A DNA stretch of 64,000 bases from Phaeosaccion multiseriatum (GCA_965112735.1 OZ218950.1:5766001-5830000); one strand, 5' to 3'. Numbered from the stretch's first letter, positions 21,668 through 33,222 are shown. Program-made: numbers and translations. Notes: generated by a model not told the origin, from the sequence alone.

Positions 21668-24600
21668 CCCTGTTGCACATTGAACGTGCCGTATTATCTC
21701 AATCTGCTCTTTGTTGTCTGTCGTGTCTGTCCTCTGTGCAACGTTACAGCGACTTGAGCTCGAGAGGAAGCAGCAGCAGGACCGCGAGGCAGCAGCGGCG
21801 GCAGCGGCGGCAACAGCAAGGGCAGAGGCAGAGGCTCAGGTAGTGGCTCCTCCGGAGAACGCGCCATGGGCAGCGAGTAACAACAGCAACAGCTCGAGGA
21901 GGGCGAGTCAGCCCTCGATGGAGCAGATCCAGGCAGAAGAGGGTCGGAGGAGGGCGCAGGAGGAGAGGGCTGCCAAACAGCAGCAGCTCGAGCAGCAGCA
22001 GCGGCAGATGCAGGCACAGCAGCAGGTGAGCGCTGGATGATGGAGGGTGGAGACACGGTGTCCTTCGCTCTGGACGATGAGGAGGAGAGAGCGGAAGGAA
22101 GGACAGACAGGAGGAGAGGGGAAGGAAGGAGAGGAGGGAGGGGAAGGACAGCGGAAGACAAGAGGAGATGAGGAGATGCCTTGCAGGTTGTGAGTACTTC
22201 GCCTAGGCAGCCCAGCGTAAGCCATTGACGTCCGTCCGTTCGCTTACCACTCACCCTTGTTGCTCCCCTCTGTTTCCCCCGACCTCGACCTATGGTTGGT
22301 TTATTTCTTTTTTGTCTCTATCTATCTATTTATCCATCTATCCATCTATTTACTATCTATCAATTTTTCCATCTATCAATCAATCTATCTCTCCATCTGT
22401 CGATCTATCTATTAATCCATCTACCTGTGTATCAATCTCTATGTCGATCTCCCTATTTATCCATCTGTCTCTCTCTCTTTCTATCTATGTATGTATTTAT
22501 CCACATTATCTATCTCTCTCTCTCTCTCTTTCGATCTCTCCATATCTATATATCTCTCTATCTGTCCATCTATCTATCTGTTTATACCTATCTCTCTATC
22601 TGTCCATCTATCTGTCAATATTTCTATCTGTCTGTCTTCATCTGTCGCCAGGCTCAAGCCGCCGGAAGCACGACCAATGCAGGGGGGTGGGCAGGGGCCG
22701 TAGCTGCCCCCACCCCAGTGAGAGCCAAGAGCATCTCCGAGATCCAGGCGGAGGAGGCGAGGGCAAAGAGCAGGCTGCAGGCAGGGGCGGGAGGGGCCCC
22801 GGGGGGCACCATGGCACAGCAGATTGCACAGAAGGCGGGAATTCAAGTAATGGTGAGTGAGTGTGGATACACAACCCAAACCAACACGTTCGTCCTTGGT
22901 TGTGGTATTGTATTGTCGTTTGCACCAAGTAGTCCCATCAGGGGTACTGTAGAGGCATATGGGAGATAGAGGAGATGGGTAGAGGCATATGGGAGATAGA
23001 GGAGATGAGAGAGCAAGGGCAGGCACGTCGGAAGAAGCGAAAGCGAAGACAAGTACTTCGAAGTACATCGGTTCGCCCTGCTCCTCATCTGCTCCTCATC
23101 TGCTCCTCATCTGCCCCTCATCTGCTCCTCATCTGCTTCTTATCTGCTCATCATCTGCTCCTCATCTGCTCCTCATCTGCTCATCTGCTTCTTATCTGCT
23201 CATCATCTGTTCCTCATCTGCTCCTCATCTGTTCCTCATCTGCTCCTCATCTGCTCCTCATCCTGCTGCCCGTCCCCCCCCCCCCCTTTACCCTATTGCT
23301 TTCTTCCCTTTGTGATGACGAAGGGCCCTCCTGGCGCGGGGGAGCGCCTCACCTCTGGAGGGGTGTTGGGGCCTGACGCAACGCCCGAGGCCGGAGAGAA
23401 GCCTGCTCCCCCTAGCACCACGGCCGTGCCTCTCGTGGCGGCCACGCAGCCTGTGCCGAAGAACCTCAGCCAGAAGGAGAGGAAGGCCATGGAGAAGAAG
23501 ATGCGGGCAGATCAGGTCGGTGAGGGTGAGGAGGGAGAGAGTAAGGGGTGGGAGGGGAAGGGGAAGGGAGAGCTTCACGTGCTGGTGGTTGTGTGCGTGT
23601 GTGTGTGTGTGTGTGCGTGTGTGTGTGCGACTCCGCCTTTCCCTGTGCGACACCGCCTTTCCCCAAGCGAAAAGGCCCGTTGTGGGGCTGTGTTTGAGCG
23701 GTATCCATCTGTTGCCATCTATCCATCCATCTATCCATCCATCGATCTATCCATCTATCTAGCCATCCATCTATCTATCCATCCATCTATCCATCTGTCC
23801 ATCCATCCATCTATCTATCCATCTATCCATCCATCCATCCATCTATCCATCCATCTATCCATCTATCCATCCATCTATCCATCCATCTATCCATCCATTT
23901 ATCCATCCATCTATCCATCCATCTATCCATCTGTTGCCATCTATCCATCCATCTATCCATCTGTTGCCATCTATCCATCCATCTATCCATCCATCTATCC
24001 ATCCATCCATCTATCCATCTATCCATCCATCTATCCATCCATCCATCTATCCATCCATCTATCCACCTATCCATCTATCCATCCATCCATCTATCCATCC
24101 ATCCATCTATCCATCCATCCATCCATCCATCCATCCCCCATCATGCGTCGTACAACGGTTACATAAAAACCGAGGGTCGTCGGGGGGCGCGCGGCTCTCT
24201 GCGGCTCGCACTTGTGTGCTGTCTCTCTAACTGACTGCTCTTAGGCCAGGTCTAACTGACTGCTCTTAGGCCAAGTCTAACTGACTGCTCTTAGGCCAAG
24301 TCTAACTGACTGCTCTTAGGCCAAGTCTAACTGACTGCTCTTAGGCCAAGTCTGGTCATGTCCAGGCTTTGTTCATCCACCATGCCTTCCTCCTTCCTCC
24401 ATTCTTTTTGTCCTTGTCTGCCAATCAATCCTGCCTGGTTGGTGATACATAGGCGGCGCTAGCGGCGCAGCAGTCCGCATGGGGGGCAGGCGGGGGGGGG
24501 GCACCTCAGCAGCAACAGACGCAGCAGCAGCAGCAGCAGCAGCGATCCAGGTAAATCGATAGACCGGGAAAGCTTGGTGATGTGGTTTGGTTGTTACTAT

Positions 24601-25336
24601 TTCGGTTCACGGCATCATTTGTTGGTCATACTTTGTTGAGGTCTACCCAAAGGTCCCCTTGAGGTCTACCCAAAGGTCCCCTCACGCACAGAAACGGAAT
24701 GCTGACTGTCTCACATACCCTTCACTATCAATCGTTGAGCCAGATAGATATCTAACCCCCAGATACAAATATCTAACACCCCCCCCCCCTCCCTTCGCCG
24801 CCCTTTCCTCCTTCCCCATGGCCCCATGGCCTAACAGTCCCCAAGGGCTGAGGGCTATCCAGGAGCAAGAGGCCAAGCAAAAGGCCGCGACGGAGGCCGC
24901 CAATGGAAGCCTCAAACAGGACAACATCGGAAAGCTCAAACAGATGCTCGGGGTCACAGAGGAGACGCACCGAGGAGGAGGAGGAGGAGGAGGAGAAGTG
25001 TGGGGAGGTGGAGGAGGAGCAGGCATACCGGCATCGGCCGCAGGAGGAGGGGGGGTTACAGCAGGCGGCGGTGGTGGCAGTCGACCCAATGGCAGTCGAC
25101 CCAAATCGTTTTTAGAGATTCAGGAGGAAGACGCTAGAATGGCCGCAAAGGCCCAGCAGCAGCGTGCAGCGGCTTCGGCGGGGGCAGGGGTCGGAGTGGG
25201 TCGTGGGGGAGGAGTGGCAGCAGCAGCAGGCGGAGGGGGAGGATGGGCAGCCAAGGTGGCGCCGAATGCCGGCATGGGAGGGACGGGGAGCGGTATGGCG
25301 ATGCAGCAGCCCGCAGTTCCCAAGCCACCACCACCT

Positions 25337-25383
<47 letters not shown>

Positions 25384-25948
25384 GGCTAGAGGTGGGCAGC
25401 AAGGGACGGCCGGGTGGGAGACAGTCCCCGGAAAGGGTGCCGCAGGCGTACCGTCAGGGGCGTACCAGCAGCAACAGCAACAGAGGCAGACGCAGACGCA
25501 GCCGCAGACGCCGCAGCAGCAGCGAGCCAACATGTCCAGGGCGAGTAGCGGAGGTGCAAACCCGGCAGTCAGCGTCAGCCAGCAGAGCAACCCTTCTCTG
25601 GGAGGCGGCGCTGGCAGTGCTCCTGCTTACGGAGGATCGGCAATGCCGCTTGATATGGCGCAGTGGGCGGCCACGAGCCTCAAGAGGATCAACGGTAGCA
25701 CAGACCTGACCTTGCTGGAGTTCCTCATGTCGGTGACAGACACGTCCGAGATTCGACTATATCTGCGTGACAACTTGGGCTCCACCCCCCAAGTCTCCTC
25801 CTTTGCCACCGAGTTTTTGAGCAGGAAGCAGCAGATCAAGAAGAATATTTCGGCGGGGAGAGCACCCACGAGTAGCGCGGGAGGCGACGGTGGCTGGTCA
25901 CAGGCCGTGCAGCCAAGCAAGAAGGGCAAGAAGAAGGGAGGGAGGTGA
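16945..25948 (+). CDS. GIGYF: GIGYF-like GYF-domain protein, 12 exons, ~1,420 residues
   Basis: Exons are 16945-17355, 17883-18269, 18801-18979, 19266-19629, 19918-20052, 20314-20836, 21136-21521, 21750-22025, 22652-22852, 23324-23515, 24453-24550 and 24838-25948; phases close throughout. A Gly-rich N-terminus is followed by [15 protein letters not shown], comparable to the 4E/4EHP-binding Y-x4-L-phi region of GIGYF proteins. The GYF domain is split by an intron: [17 protein letters not shown], then [20 protein letters not shown], then FTRLG. Long poly-Gln and charged coiled-coil tracts follow, with repeated boxes such as [13 protein letters not shown] and [12 protein letters not shown]. The C-terminal 100 residues, with [20 protein letters not shown] and [14 protein letters not shown], match the GIGYF C-terminal helical module. 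GYF domains bind proline-rich PPGF-type ligands; family members repress translation or recruit decay factors. Confidence 0.88.
18310..18465. repeat. TGTATGTATG microsatellite, GIGYF-like intron 2
   Basis: TATG/TGTA units with TGTC and TGCG variants fill about 155 bp. A second alternating TG/TA run lies at about 18664-18757. Confidence 0.85.
22310..22645. repeat. ATCT-type satellite, GIGYF-like intron 8
   Basis: About 335 bp of TATC/CATC/CTCT four-base variants end just before the splice acceptor at 22651. Confidence 0.85.
23078..23275. repeat. 11-bp tandem CTGCTCCTCAT, GIGYF-like intron 9
   Basis: About seventeen copies with small variants (CTTCTTAT, CTCATCAT, TTCCTCAT) end before a C homopolymer and the exon-10 acceptor. 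Confidence 0.85.
23700..24140. repeat. CCATCTAT satellite, GIGYF-like intron 10
   Basis: About 440 bp of CCATCTATCCATC units; the interruption ATCTGTTGCCATCTATC recurs three times, showing higher-order duplication. Confidence 0.9.
24226..24350. repeat. 25-bp minisatellite, five copies
   Basis: The unit TCTAACTGACTGCTCTTAGG plus CCAAG is repeated five times with an exact 25-bp period at 24226, 24251, 24276, 24301 and 24326. Only one base differs in the first copies (CCAGG). It is in intron 10. Confidence 0.95.
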
Positions 25949-26558
25949 TGCCAGAGAGAGAGGAGCAGAGTCGAGCGGAGCGAAGGAGGGGCGACAGGAT
26001 TCGTCGGATCGGAAGGTTCAGCTGAAGGAAGAAAGAGGAAGCTCGGACGGCAGGAATAGGAATCAAGCAACGCTGGAGAGGGGGCCCGGCGTGTGCGTGC
26101 GTGTGCCATCCAAGTACAGCGGTGCAGCATACGGTGTGCGGGTGGGGAGGGATGCGCCAACTGTGAAGACTGTGAGCGAGGTGTTACTAGTTAGGACTGG
26201 GATAGGGATGGAAAGGAGGGGGGGGGGCGGCGGGGGGGGGGGGCAGAGAGACAAGAGAGAAAAGGGAGTATGGGCAGGCAGGGCAAATGTGTAGCCTTCA
26301 TGTCTGACTTAAGCAAGGATAGAGCAGAGAGCTTTCTCTGACTTAAGCGAATGACAGAGCAGAGACAGCCCCCCCCCCCCCAACCGCGTGGGTGCGCACG
26401 ACGCGGAGTTTTTACCTTTCAGAAGGCTTCAGTGGTGTCACTTTACACTTTACACCAGTCCAGTCCAGTCCGGGGAGTAGTTACTTACGAACTACTACTA
26501 CTACTACTACTACTACTTGGTACTCGATACCATCAGTAAGATGGGTACACTTTGAGTT
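25949..26558. other. Convergent intergenic region, GIGYF-like and AAMP genes
   Basis: About 610 bp separates two stop codons facing each other. It holds G-rich and C-rich homopolymers, a TCTGACTTAAGC repeat at 26303 and 26337, and a CTA trinucleotide run at about 26491-26516. No gene is seen. Confidence 0.6.
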
Positions 26559-29500
26559 TCAAGTCACTACTAGCCCGTTGGTGAGCGGAAATATCCGTGC
26601 CGTGCCGTCGTCGGAACACGACGCGAGGAACTCCTCCACCTGAGCGGCCTCTGTATCACCAACTGCTGCTGCTGCTGCTCCTGCTCCTTGCGCCGCCTCT
26701 GGTGCTCCTCCTTCCCCCTTTCCTCCTCCTGCTGCCATATCACCAACAGCTGTACCCGCACCAGTGCCAGTGTCAGGACCAATGGCCACGAGAAGCATAC
26801 CCAATATCATGTCACCGTGCCCCGTCCACTCACGCAGGGCCGACCCACTCGTCGAATCCCAGCACCTTATGGTGCCATCGGCACAGGACGTGAATACGGA
26901 GGGGTGCACCGTGTGCCACAGCAGGGCAGTCACCCCCCCCGGGTGCTTGCATGTGTGCCTCCGTGTGCCAGTTGTGATATCCCACATCTGTTGGTTGGCG
27001 GGGCCGTATCGGTTCAGAGGGCATAAGGAGGAGGCGGCCGACTGAATAATGGACTGATCGACCGACTGCCTGATTGATTGACTGACAGACTCACCGACCG
27101 ACTGCGCTGCTGACTGAGTGACAGACAGACTGACAGACACACACACTGAGAGCTGACTGACTAACATACTGAGCTGACTGAGTGCCTGTCGAGCTGCTGC
27201 TTTCTCCAAAAACGCCAGGAACTGCCCCTTGTCGTCCAGCAGAGCGCACGCACTCACACATGACGCACTCACACACGCACGCACGCACCTTGAGGTTTCC
27301 GTCGAGCCCTCCCGTGCTGAACCATGTGTGTGTGTGTGCGAAACCCACACACTCCACACTGAATACGGCCTCCTGCAATGACACGGCAAGGCACGGTAAA
27401 GTTACACACGCAGCACGTCAATGAATGGGGTCAGGTGTCGAAGCACCCCTCTCGTCCCCCTCATTGCCTCGCCCCTCACTCTTCTCAACCCCCCCCTCAC
27501 CCCCCTCTCTCCCCACTCACCCTCCACTCCTCACCCCTCCCTTTACCCCTCCCTTCACCCCTCACCCCTCTCCCCTCACGCCTCACCCTTCCCCCCTCAC
27601 CCTTCCCGCCTTAGCCCCCGGCTTACCCCCTCCTTAACCCCTGACCCCCTTCAACCTTCTCCCCTCACCCCTCATCCCTCACCTCCCTCACCCCTCATCC
27701 TCCTCCCCCTTCCCTCCTCACCTCCTCCTGCATCATATCCTTCGCAGACCCGCCGATGATAGTCTTCTTCTTGTCCCCTCCCGCCTCCGAGTGCTTTACC
27801 CGAAGCACCACCTTGCCACTCTGCAAGTGCACCATACATGCAGTGCCATCCAGAGAGCCGCTCAACACCAGGGGTTGACTCTCGCCCCCGGGGTGGACGG
27901 CCACACACGTCAGCGCTGCCTCGTGGAAGCCGTGGCCGGAGAAGGTTTTTTTGCACTCGCCCGTCTTGGGTGCCCAAAGCTGTGGGGGATTGGGATGGGA
28001 GGAAGATGTTAGCACACGCACACGCACACGCACGCACACACACACGCGCGCACCGCATGTACTTGCACGCAGACACAAACAAACACACGCACGGACACAT
28101 TCTCTCTCTCTGCAAAGTACCTTGAGGCTTCCGTCTTCTGAGCCGGTGACCACTTGCTTTCCGTTCGGTGCAAACAGCCCTATAGCATGGACAAGAGAAG
28201 GGAAGGAAAGGGCATGAAGGATATGATGAGCATCGCTGGATAGCTCTCTCTTACCCTACTTGTCGTTACAGAAAGTCGTTACACAAAGTCGTTCTCATGC
28301 GGGGGGGGTAGGAACTGACGTCAAGACAAAGGTATTCACAAGGACTTCAGCTCTCCATTGCTCTCCATGCATGTCCTCAAGCCAAACCCAACCAAACCGA
28401 CCCGAACCCACAAACCCTAGGCTGGCCTGCTCGGCTGTCTCTCCCCGTCTGTCTGTCTGTCTGTCTGTATGTCTGTCAGTCAGTCAGTCAGTCAGTCAGT
28501 CTGTCTTTCTTTCTCTGTCACTCACCGCAAGTCACCTTACTCTGGTGCCCGGCGAACACCTTTGCTCCCACAAGGTGTCAAGTTCCAATAAGGTGTCAAG
28601 TCCGTAACGTAAAGGCCCACCCACGCGAGACGCACAAGGAGAGAGACCAGAAAGAGAGGCAGACAGAGAGAGAGAGAGGCAGACAGAGAGAGACAGAGAG
28701 TAGCGAAGGATGGAACGCATTCATACTCGATCGATTAGTGGGTAACCATTCTTCTCCTCTCCTTATGCCCAGCCTTACCCTTCTCAGGCACCCGGTTGGA
28801 TGGCAGCAGGCCTAATCAGCCGAGGCTTGCCTCGCTCCATCACCCACCCGCTCACCCACCCACTCATTCACTCACTCACTCACTCACTCACTCACTCACT
28901 CACCTGCATGCAAGTGCCGGTGCTGGCCATCCACATCCAAACCGTGGCGTCAGCACTACCGGCGATGACGACTTTCCCTTTGCCGTGCCACGCCAGCCAC
29001 TCAACATCCTCCGGCCCCTCCAGTACAGCTACCTGTTTGCCGGTTTGGCTATCCCATGTCAACACCTTGCCGTCGTACGCCCCTGAGGCGGCTAGTGTGC
29101 CGTCGCTGCAAAAGCCCACACATGAGACAGAGTCTGTATGCCCCTTGAGCTCACTCACGTCCGTGATCATGTCATTTTCGCTAGGGTTGTCCTCATCTTG
29201 TCCTTCTGTCGCTGCTGCTCCTGCTGTTGCTGCTGTTGTGGACGGTGAAGGGTACCGAAACGTCCAGAGAAACGCCCTATCGTCCCCACCTCCCGTAATG
29301 AATTGGCGGCTGCACATGGGGTTGACTGCGATGCAGTACACCGAGTCGGTGTGCTTGGTGAAGGCCGCGATGGAGCAATCTTCCTTCATGTCTTCATCCT
29401 CTCCCATCCCAGCACCATCGTCTCCCTCCATCATCGCGTCGTCCCCGTCCGCCTCAAGGCCTACCCCCTCCACCTCGTACTCTTCCTCCACGTCATCGTC

Positions 29501-29716
29501 GTTCATAAAGACAGCAGCGTCGTCGTCTGAGGAGCCGTCCAGGAGCTGTTGGCCCTCTTCCGCTGCCCCCTCTCCGCCCATCTCAGGAATCCCCACCCCT
29601 TCTTTGGAGACCACAGAGTCCGCGGAGGAAGAGGAGGCAGGTGGTGGTGGTGGAAGGGAATTCTCTGCAGAAGAGGTGGGGAATTTGCTCGACCCGCTGT
29701 CATTCGAGTCCGCCAT
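26559..29716 (-). CDS. AAMP: AAMP/Sqt1-like WD40 protein, 6 exons
   Basis: Exons on the minus strand are 28904-29716, 28526-28559, 28121-28179, 27722-27979, 27289-27372 and 26559-26987, giving 558 residues with closed phases. An acidic Ser/Asp/Glu-rich N-terminus (about 130 residues) precedes WD40 repeats: FTKHTDSVYCIAVNP, LKGHTDSVSCVGFCSDGTLA, VEWLAWHGKGKVVIAGSADA, FAGHQSKVTCGLFAPNGKQV, GSEDGSLKLWAPKTG, SVECVGFAHTHTWFSTGGLD and ADGTIRCWDSTSG. The E-W-L-A-W-H phrase and the repeat order match AAMP; yeast Sqt1, the same family, chaperones ribosomal protein uL16 (Rpl10) in 60S assembly. The last repeat carries a 50-residue low-complexity insertion including AAAVGDTEAAQ, one of the dispersed motif copies. 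The protein is nuclear or cytosolic; no targeting signal is present. Confidence 0.92.
27480..27720. repeat. C-rich CTCACCCC tract, AAMP intron 4
   Basis: About 240 bp of CCCCTCACCC-type units with strong strand asymmetry (almost no G on the plus strand) lie next to the exon-4 donor. Confidence 0.8.
28440..28720. repeat. GTCT/GTCA and GAGA microsatellites in AAMP introns 1-2
   Basis: A GTCT run turns into GTCA at about 28449-28505, and GAGA/GGCAGACAGA repeats lie at about 28637-28700 on the other side of the 34-bp exon 2. An ACTC run at 28862-28903 abuts the exon-1 donor. Confidence 0.8.
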
Positions 29717-29957
29717 CGACGGAGAGGTCTTTCTTGCTGCTGCAAAACCTAAGACTCTTCGAGAACGGCCCTCTCTACTGCTCCCGCTCTTCCCTCTTCT
29801 CTTGGTCTACTAGTAGTGCTTCCTATTCACGCGATCTGCTCAGTTACTTCTCCCGCCTTCTCTTTTGGTCGGCCGTGAGTGGAAGCGAGATGGTGATTCA
29901 CGTAAGGCAATGAGAGAGTTCTTCCGCCCCCCATCCCTTTCTCCTTGCATTGCTGAA
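29717..29957. promoter_or_regulatory. Compact divergent promoter region (241 bp)
   Basis: The AAMP-like gene (minus) and the PpiC-rhodanese gene (plus) start 241 bp apart, so both promoters and 5' leaders must share this DNA. I see no TATA box on either side. The region is ordinary in composition, unlike the repeat-rich surroundings. Both starts are supported by coding evidence; exact transcription starts are unknown. Confidence 0.65.
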
Positions 29958-30108
29958 ATGGCATTAAAGAAATTGAGCATGGAGAGGACGTCCCCAGCAA
30001 TGCGCGGTCTGGCTGCTGCACTGGTCTTAACCGCCAGATCCAGCAGCGCCTTCTCGTTCAGTAGCCTCACCACGCTTACTACAAACCGGGAGCACAAGTG
30101 CAGCTCGG

Positions 30109-30139
<31 letters not shown>

Positions 30140-32309
30140 AAGCAGCGGTCGTGCCACAGCTCTGAGAAGCTTCAGAACTTCAGCGGGATCTACCACCAGC
30201 AGCACGTGTTTCCGAAGCAGCTTGTCCCGGCCAAGTTGGAGCACTACGGATAGTTACGGAGGGTACAGAGAGAGCGGTGGAAATAGACATAAGACAGCGC
30301 TTCGCATGATGTCGTCGTACGTCCCTACGGCGGCCACAGGAGAGGAGGTCGTCCGTGCGGCGCACATCCTCGTATCTGATGAAGACGCGTGCGACCTTGC
30401 CCTGCAGCGCATCGTGGACGGAGAAAGCTTTGACGCAGTGGCGCTGGAGCTGAGCTCGTGCAAGAGCAAAGACAAGGGCGGCGACTTGGGCTGGTTTGGA
30501 CCGGGGCAGATGGTCGCGGAGTTCGAGCAGGTGCGACATGGGGAGATTGAGAAAGGAGGGATGTGGGTGGAGAGCTTTTTTCTGTAGTCCGGGTCCATCC
30601 ATTTGTCCATCCCAGCGGTCTGAGCCCCTCTCCCTCGTCCTTCCACCCTTTCTCTTCGCGATACACCCCCCAACGACACCCCTCCACCTCCTCAGGCCTG
30701 CTACCAGAACGATGCAGGAACCATGGTGAAGGTCAAGACTCAGTTCGGATGGCACGTCATCGCTGTGCTGCAAAAGGCCACTCCTCCCGCCCAGATGCAG
30801 GTAGGTGGGCGGCTGGCAGTGGCTGGCAGTGGCTGGCTGGGTGGGTAGGATACAATGCTGCGTGCATGCATGTCTTGTTACATGCGCATCACTGCCACTC
30901 CTCGTCCTCCTTGTCTCGCATTCCGCCCCCACCCCCCCCTTCTCTCTCTCTCTCTCTCGTCGTCCCCCTTTCTTGGTGGGGGCTTGGTGGGGGCTTGGGG
31001 AAAAACTTTCACACACACACACACTCCGCTCTGTCTATCTGTCCACCGATCTATCCACCGCCTTTACTTTTCTGCTGGAATGCTTCCAACGCCCAGCCTC
31101 TCCTTTGCCCCTCTCGTATTACTGTGGAATGAAGAGCCCAAAGGCATTCTTTGACCGAGTCGCCCGCCCCCTCAACTCCTTGTATTTTCTTTTTGCAGGC
31201 ATCCGAACTCGGAGACCTCTTGCACAGTATCACAGAGGGCGACACCCCGAAGGACGAGTATCAATTCATTGACGTACGGGAGCCGGATGAGCTCAAAAGC
31301 GCCAAAGTCGATGGTGAGTGGTGAGGGGAGACAGAGACGAAGACTTGTGGTGGGAGAGAGGAGAGAGAGAGGAGGAGCGGTGAGGGGAGAGAGGAGAGAG
31401 GAGAGAGAGAGGAGGAGCGGTGGGAGGAGAGAGGAGAGAGGAGGGAGGGAGGGAGCGGTGAGAGGAGAGAGGATGAGGAGAGGAGGAGACGGCGGTATCG
31501 TCCTTCGGGCTTTGTGCCTGTGCTTCCTTCCTAGGACCCTGCTCCTCTCTATTTTCTATGTTCAACTTCCCTCTCATTCCATTGACCCCTTGCCGCCGAT
31601 ACTCACTAACGTACTCAAGACGGCATCCTTCTGTCCTCCTCTCTTCTCTCTCTCCCTCTTCCTCCCTCCCTCTTTTTCCCTCCCTCCCTACCTACCTACC
31701 TACCTACCTACCTACCTACCTTCCTCCCCCCCTCCCTCCCTCCCTCCCTCTCCCTCCCTCTACCCTGAACAGAGTTCGAGAATCTCCCCTTGTCGAAGTT
31801 CGAGGAGTGGGGGCCCATGATCCAAGAAGGGCTCAAGCTGGACCCCAACAAGAAAACCGTGGTCATGTGCCATCTCGGTAAGTGAGTCATTATATTATGT
31901 TGACTTACGTACGAGTCGGCCAAGAAGTATGTAATTGTGTGTGTAAGCATGTGATGAGTGGGAGGGAGGGGATGGCATCAGATGGTAGGGGATGGCAGTG
32001 GATAGCATTAGATGGGCGGGGATGGCAGTAGATGGGAGGGGATGGCAGTAGATGGGGGGTGTCTGTTGGTTAGCTGTTGGCTCTTGCCTCACGGACGTGA
32101 GCAAGGTCCACACGAGGATGAGAGACGGGTGGCGGGGATGTGCTGTTGGTGTGTGTGTTTCTTCAGACTGGGGATGTGTGGAGGGGGGTGTGCTGTTGGT
32201 ATGTGTGTTTCTTAAGACTCACGCAGCATATGCATTTCTCTTTATCCTTCTTCTCCGCGTCCTCGCCGTGGTCGTTTCATCACCTGAACAAATTCCATTT
32301 GGCGGTTTC

Positions 32310-32349
<40 letters not shown>

Positions 32350-32483
32350 CTCGCCCCCCAGGCATGCGGAGTATGAAGATGGCGCAGTTCCTGTCGATGC
32401 AGGCCGGCTTCAAGCAAGTCTACAACGTGGAGGGAGGCATAGCTGCGTACGCAAGGGTGGACCCCAGGGCAGGCGCTCCCTAA
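29958..32483 (+). CDS. Plastid PpiC (parvulin)-rhodanese fusion protein, 5 exons
   Basis: Exons are 29958-30530, 30696-30800, 31199-31313, 31773-31877 and 32362-32483, giving 339 residues. The N-terminus includes MRGLAAALVLTARSSSAFSF, a signal core ending in an A-F site, then a Ser-rich transit region, consistent with import into a complex plastid. A parvulin domain follows: VRAAHILVSDEDACDLALQR, DLGWFGPGQMVAEFEQACYQ and KTQFGWHVIAVLQ. Next is a rhodanese domain: YQFIDVREPDELKSAKVD, then VVMCHLGMRSMKMAQFL with the catalytic Cys in C-x-x-G-x-R-S, and GFKQVYNVEGGIAAY. The same order occurs in plant chloroplast proteins of the rhodanese/PpiC type. Translation could instead start at the ATG at 30000, which would shorten the leader by 14 residues. 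Proline isomerisation and sulfur transfer are family activities; the natural substrate is unknown. Confidence 0.92.
31630..31765. repeat. CTTCCT and CCTA runs in PpiC-rhodanese intron 3
   Basis: CT-rich DNA with eight CCTA units (about 31688-31720) followed by CCCTCC repeats leads to the acceptor at 31772. A TC run of about 40 bp (32310-32347) plays the same role in intron 4. Confidence 0.8.
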
Positions 32484-32985
32484 GTAATGACGGCCGTCGA
32501 ACGCGAGAGGAGAGGAGGCAGGGGGATGGCAGCGGATGGGCGGATGGGGAGGAGAGAAGAAAGAGAGAGGGGGGGGGTGGAGGGGTGGCAGTAGACGTGG
32601 AGCACTCTTGATGGTTGTCCGGTACGAGAATCACAAATGGCCGTATGCCCGTGTCCGAGTGTGGCAACGTCCTCTCCACCTCACCAAGGCTCTTGTGTCC
32701 GTCTCTCCTCTCTCTCTGAAGTCAGTATATTCAGTATATCATTAGCTTAATTAACTCCCCCCCCTCTTGTTAGCTGTTACCATAGCTATGGGCGGATGTT
32801 CTCATTTATACAAGACATACGTGTGTGCCTGCCTGTGTGTGTGCGTGTGTTTCAAAATGACACACCAGGCAGCAAGCACACATCTAAAAACAAACGCTCC
32901 AACAAGTGAACCTCGGCGTATCCACACGGGACCACCCTGCAGATGCCTCCCCCTCCCTCCCCCTTGGGCGTCGCCACACTACCCA
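32484..32985. other. Convergent intergenic region
   Basis: This lies between the PpiC-rhodanese stop codon and the tandem repeat after the giant gene. It has GGGGATGG-type repeats, a duplicated TCAGTATATTCAGTATATCA at about 32721-32740, and no recognisable gene. Confidence 0.5.
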
Positions 32986-32988
32986 GAC

Positions 32989-33222
32989 CTCACTCCTCAC
33001 TCCTCAGGCCTCAGCCGAGTACAGCTTTGCCAGCGTCATACTCGCCAGGCCTCCCTCCTCACTCCTCAGGCCTCAGCCGAGTACAGCTTTGCCATCGTCA
33101 TACTCGCCAGGCCTCCCTCCTCACTCCTCAGGCCTCAGCCGAGTACAGCTTTGCCATCGTCATACTCGCCAGGCCTCCCTCCTCACTCCTCAGGCCTCAG
33201 CCGAGTACAGCTTTGCCATTTG
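32989..33222. repeat. 62-bp tandem repeat, four copies, spanning a gene's 3' end
   Basis: Copies begin at 33001, 33063, 33125 and 33187 with an exact 62-bp period. The last copy contains the final codons and stop of the DENN-PH gene (minus strand MAKLYSAEA then stop). The other three copies repeat those codons downstream of the stop. Confidence 0.95.

Noticed and set aside
23700-24140. Periodic CCATCTAT array considered as a CRISPR or coding repeat
   Set aside because: There are no unique spacers, the period is 4-8 bp, and it lies in an intron; it is a plain satellite.
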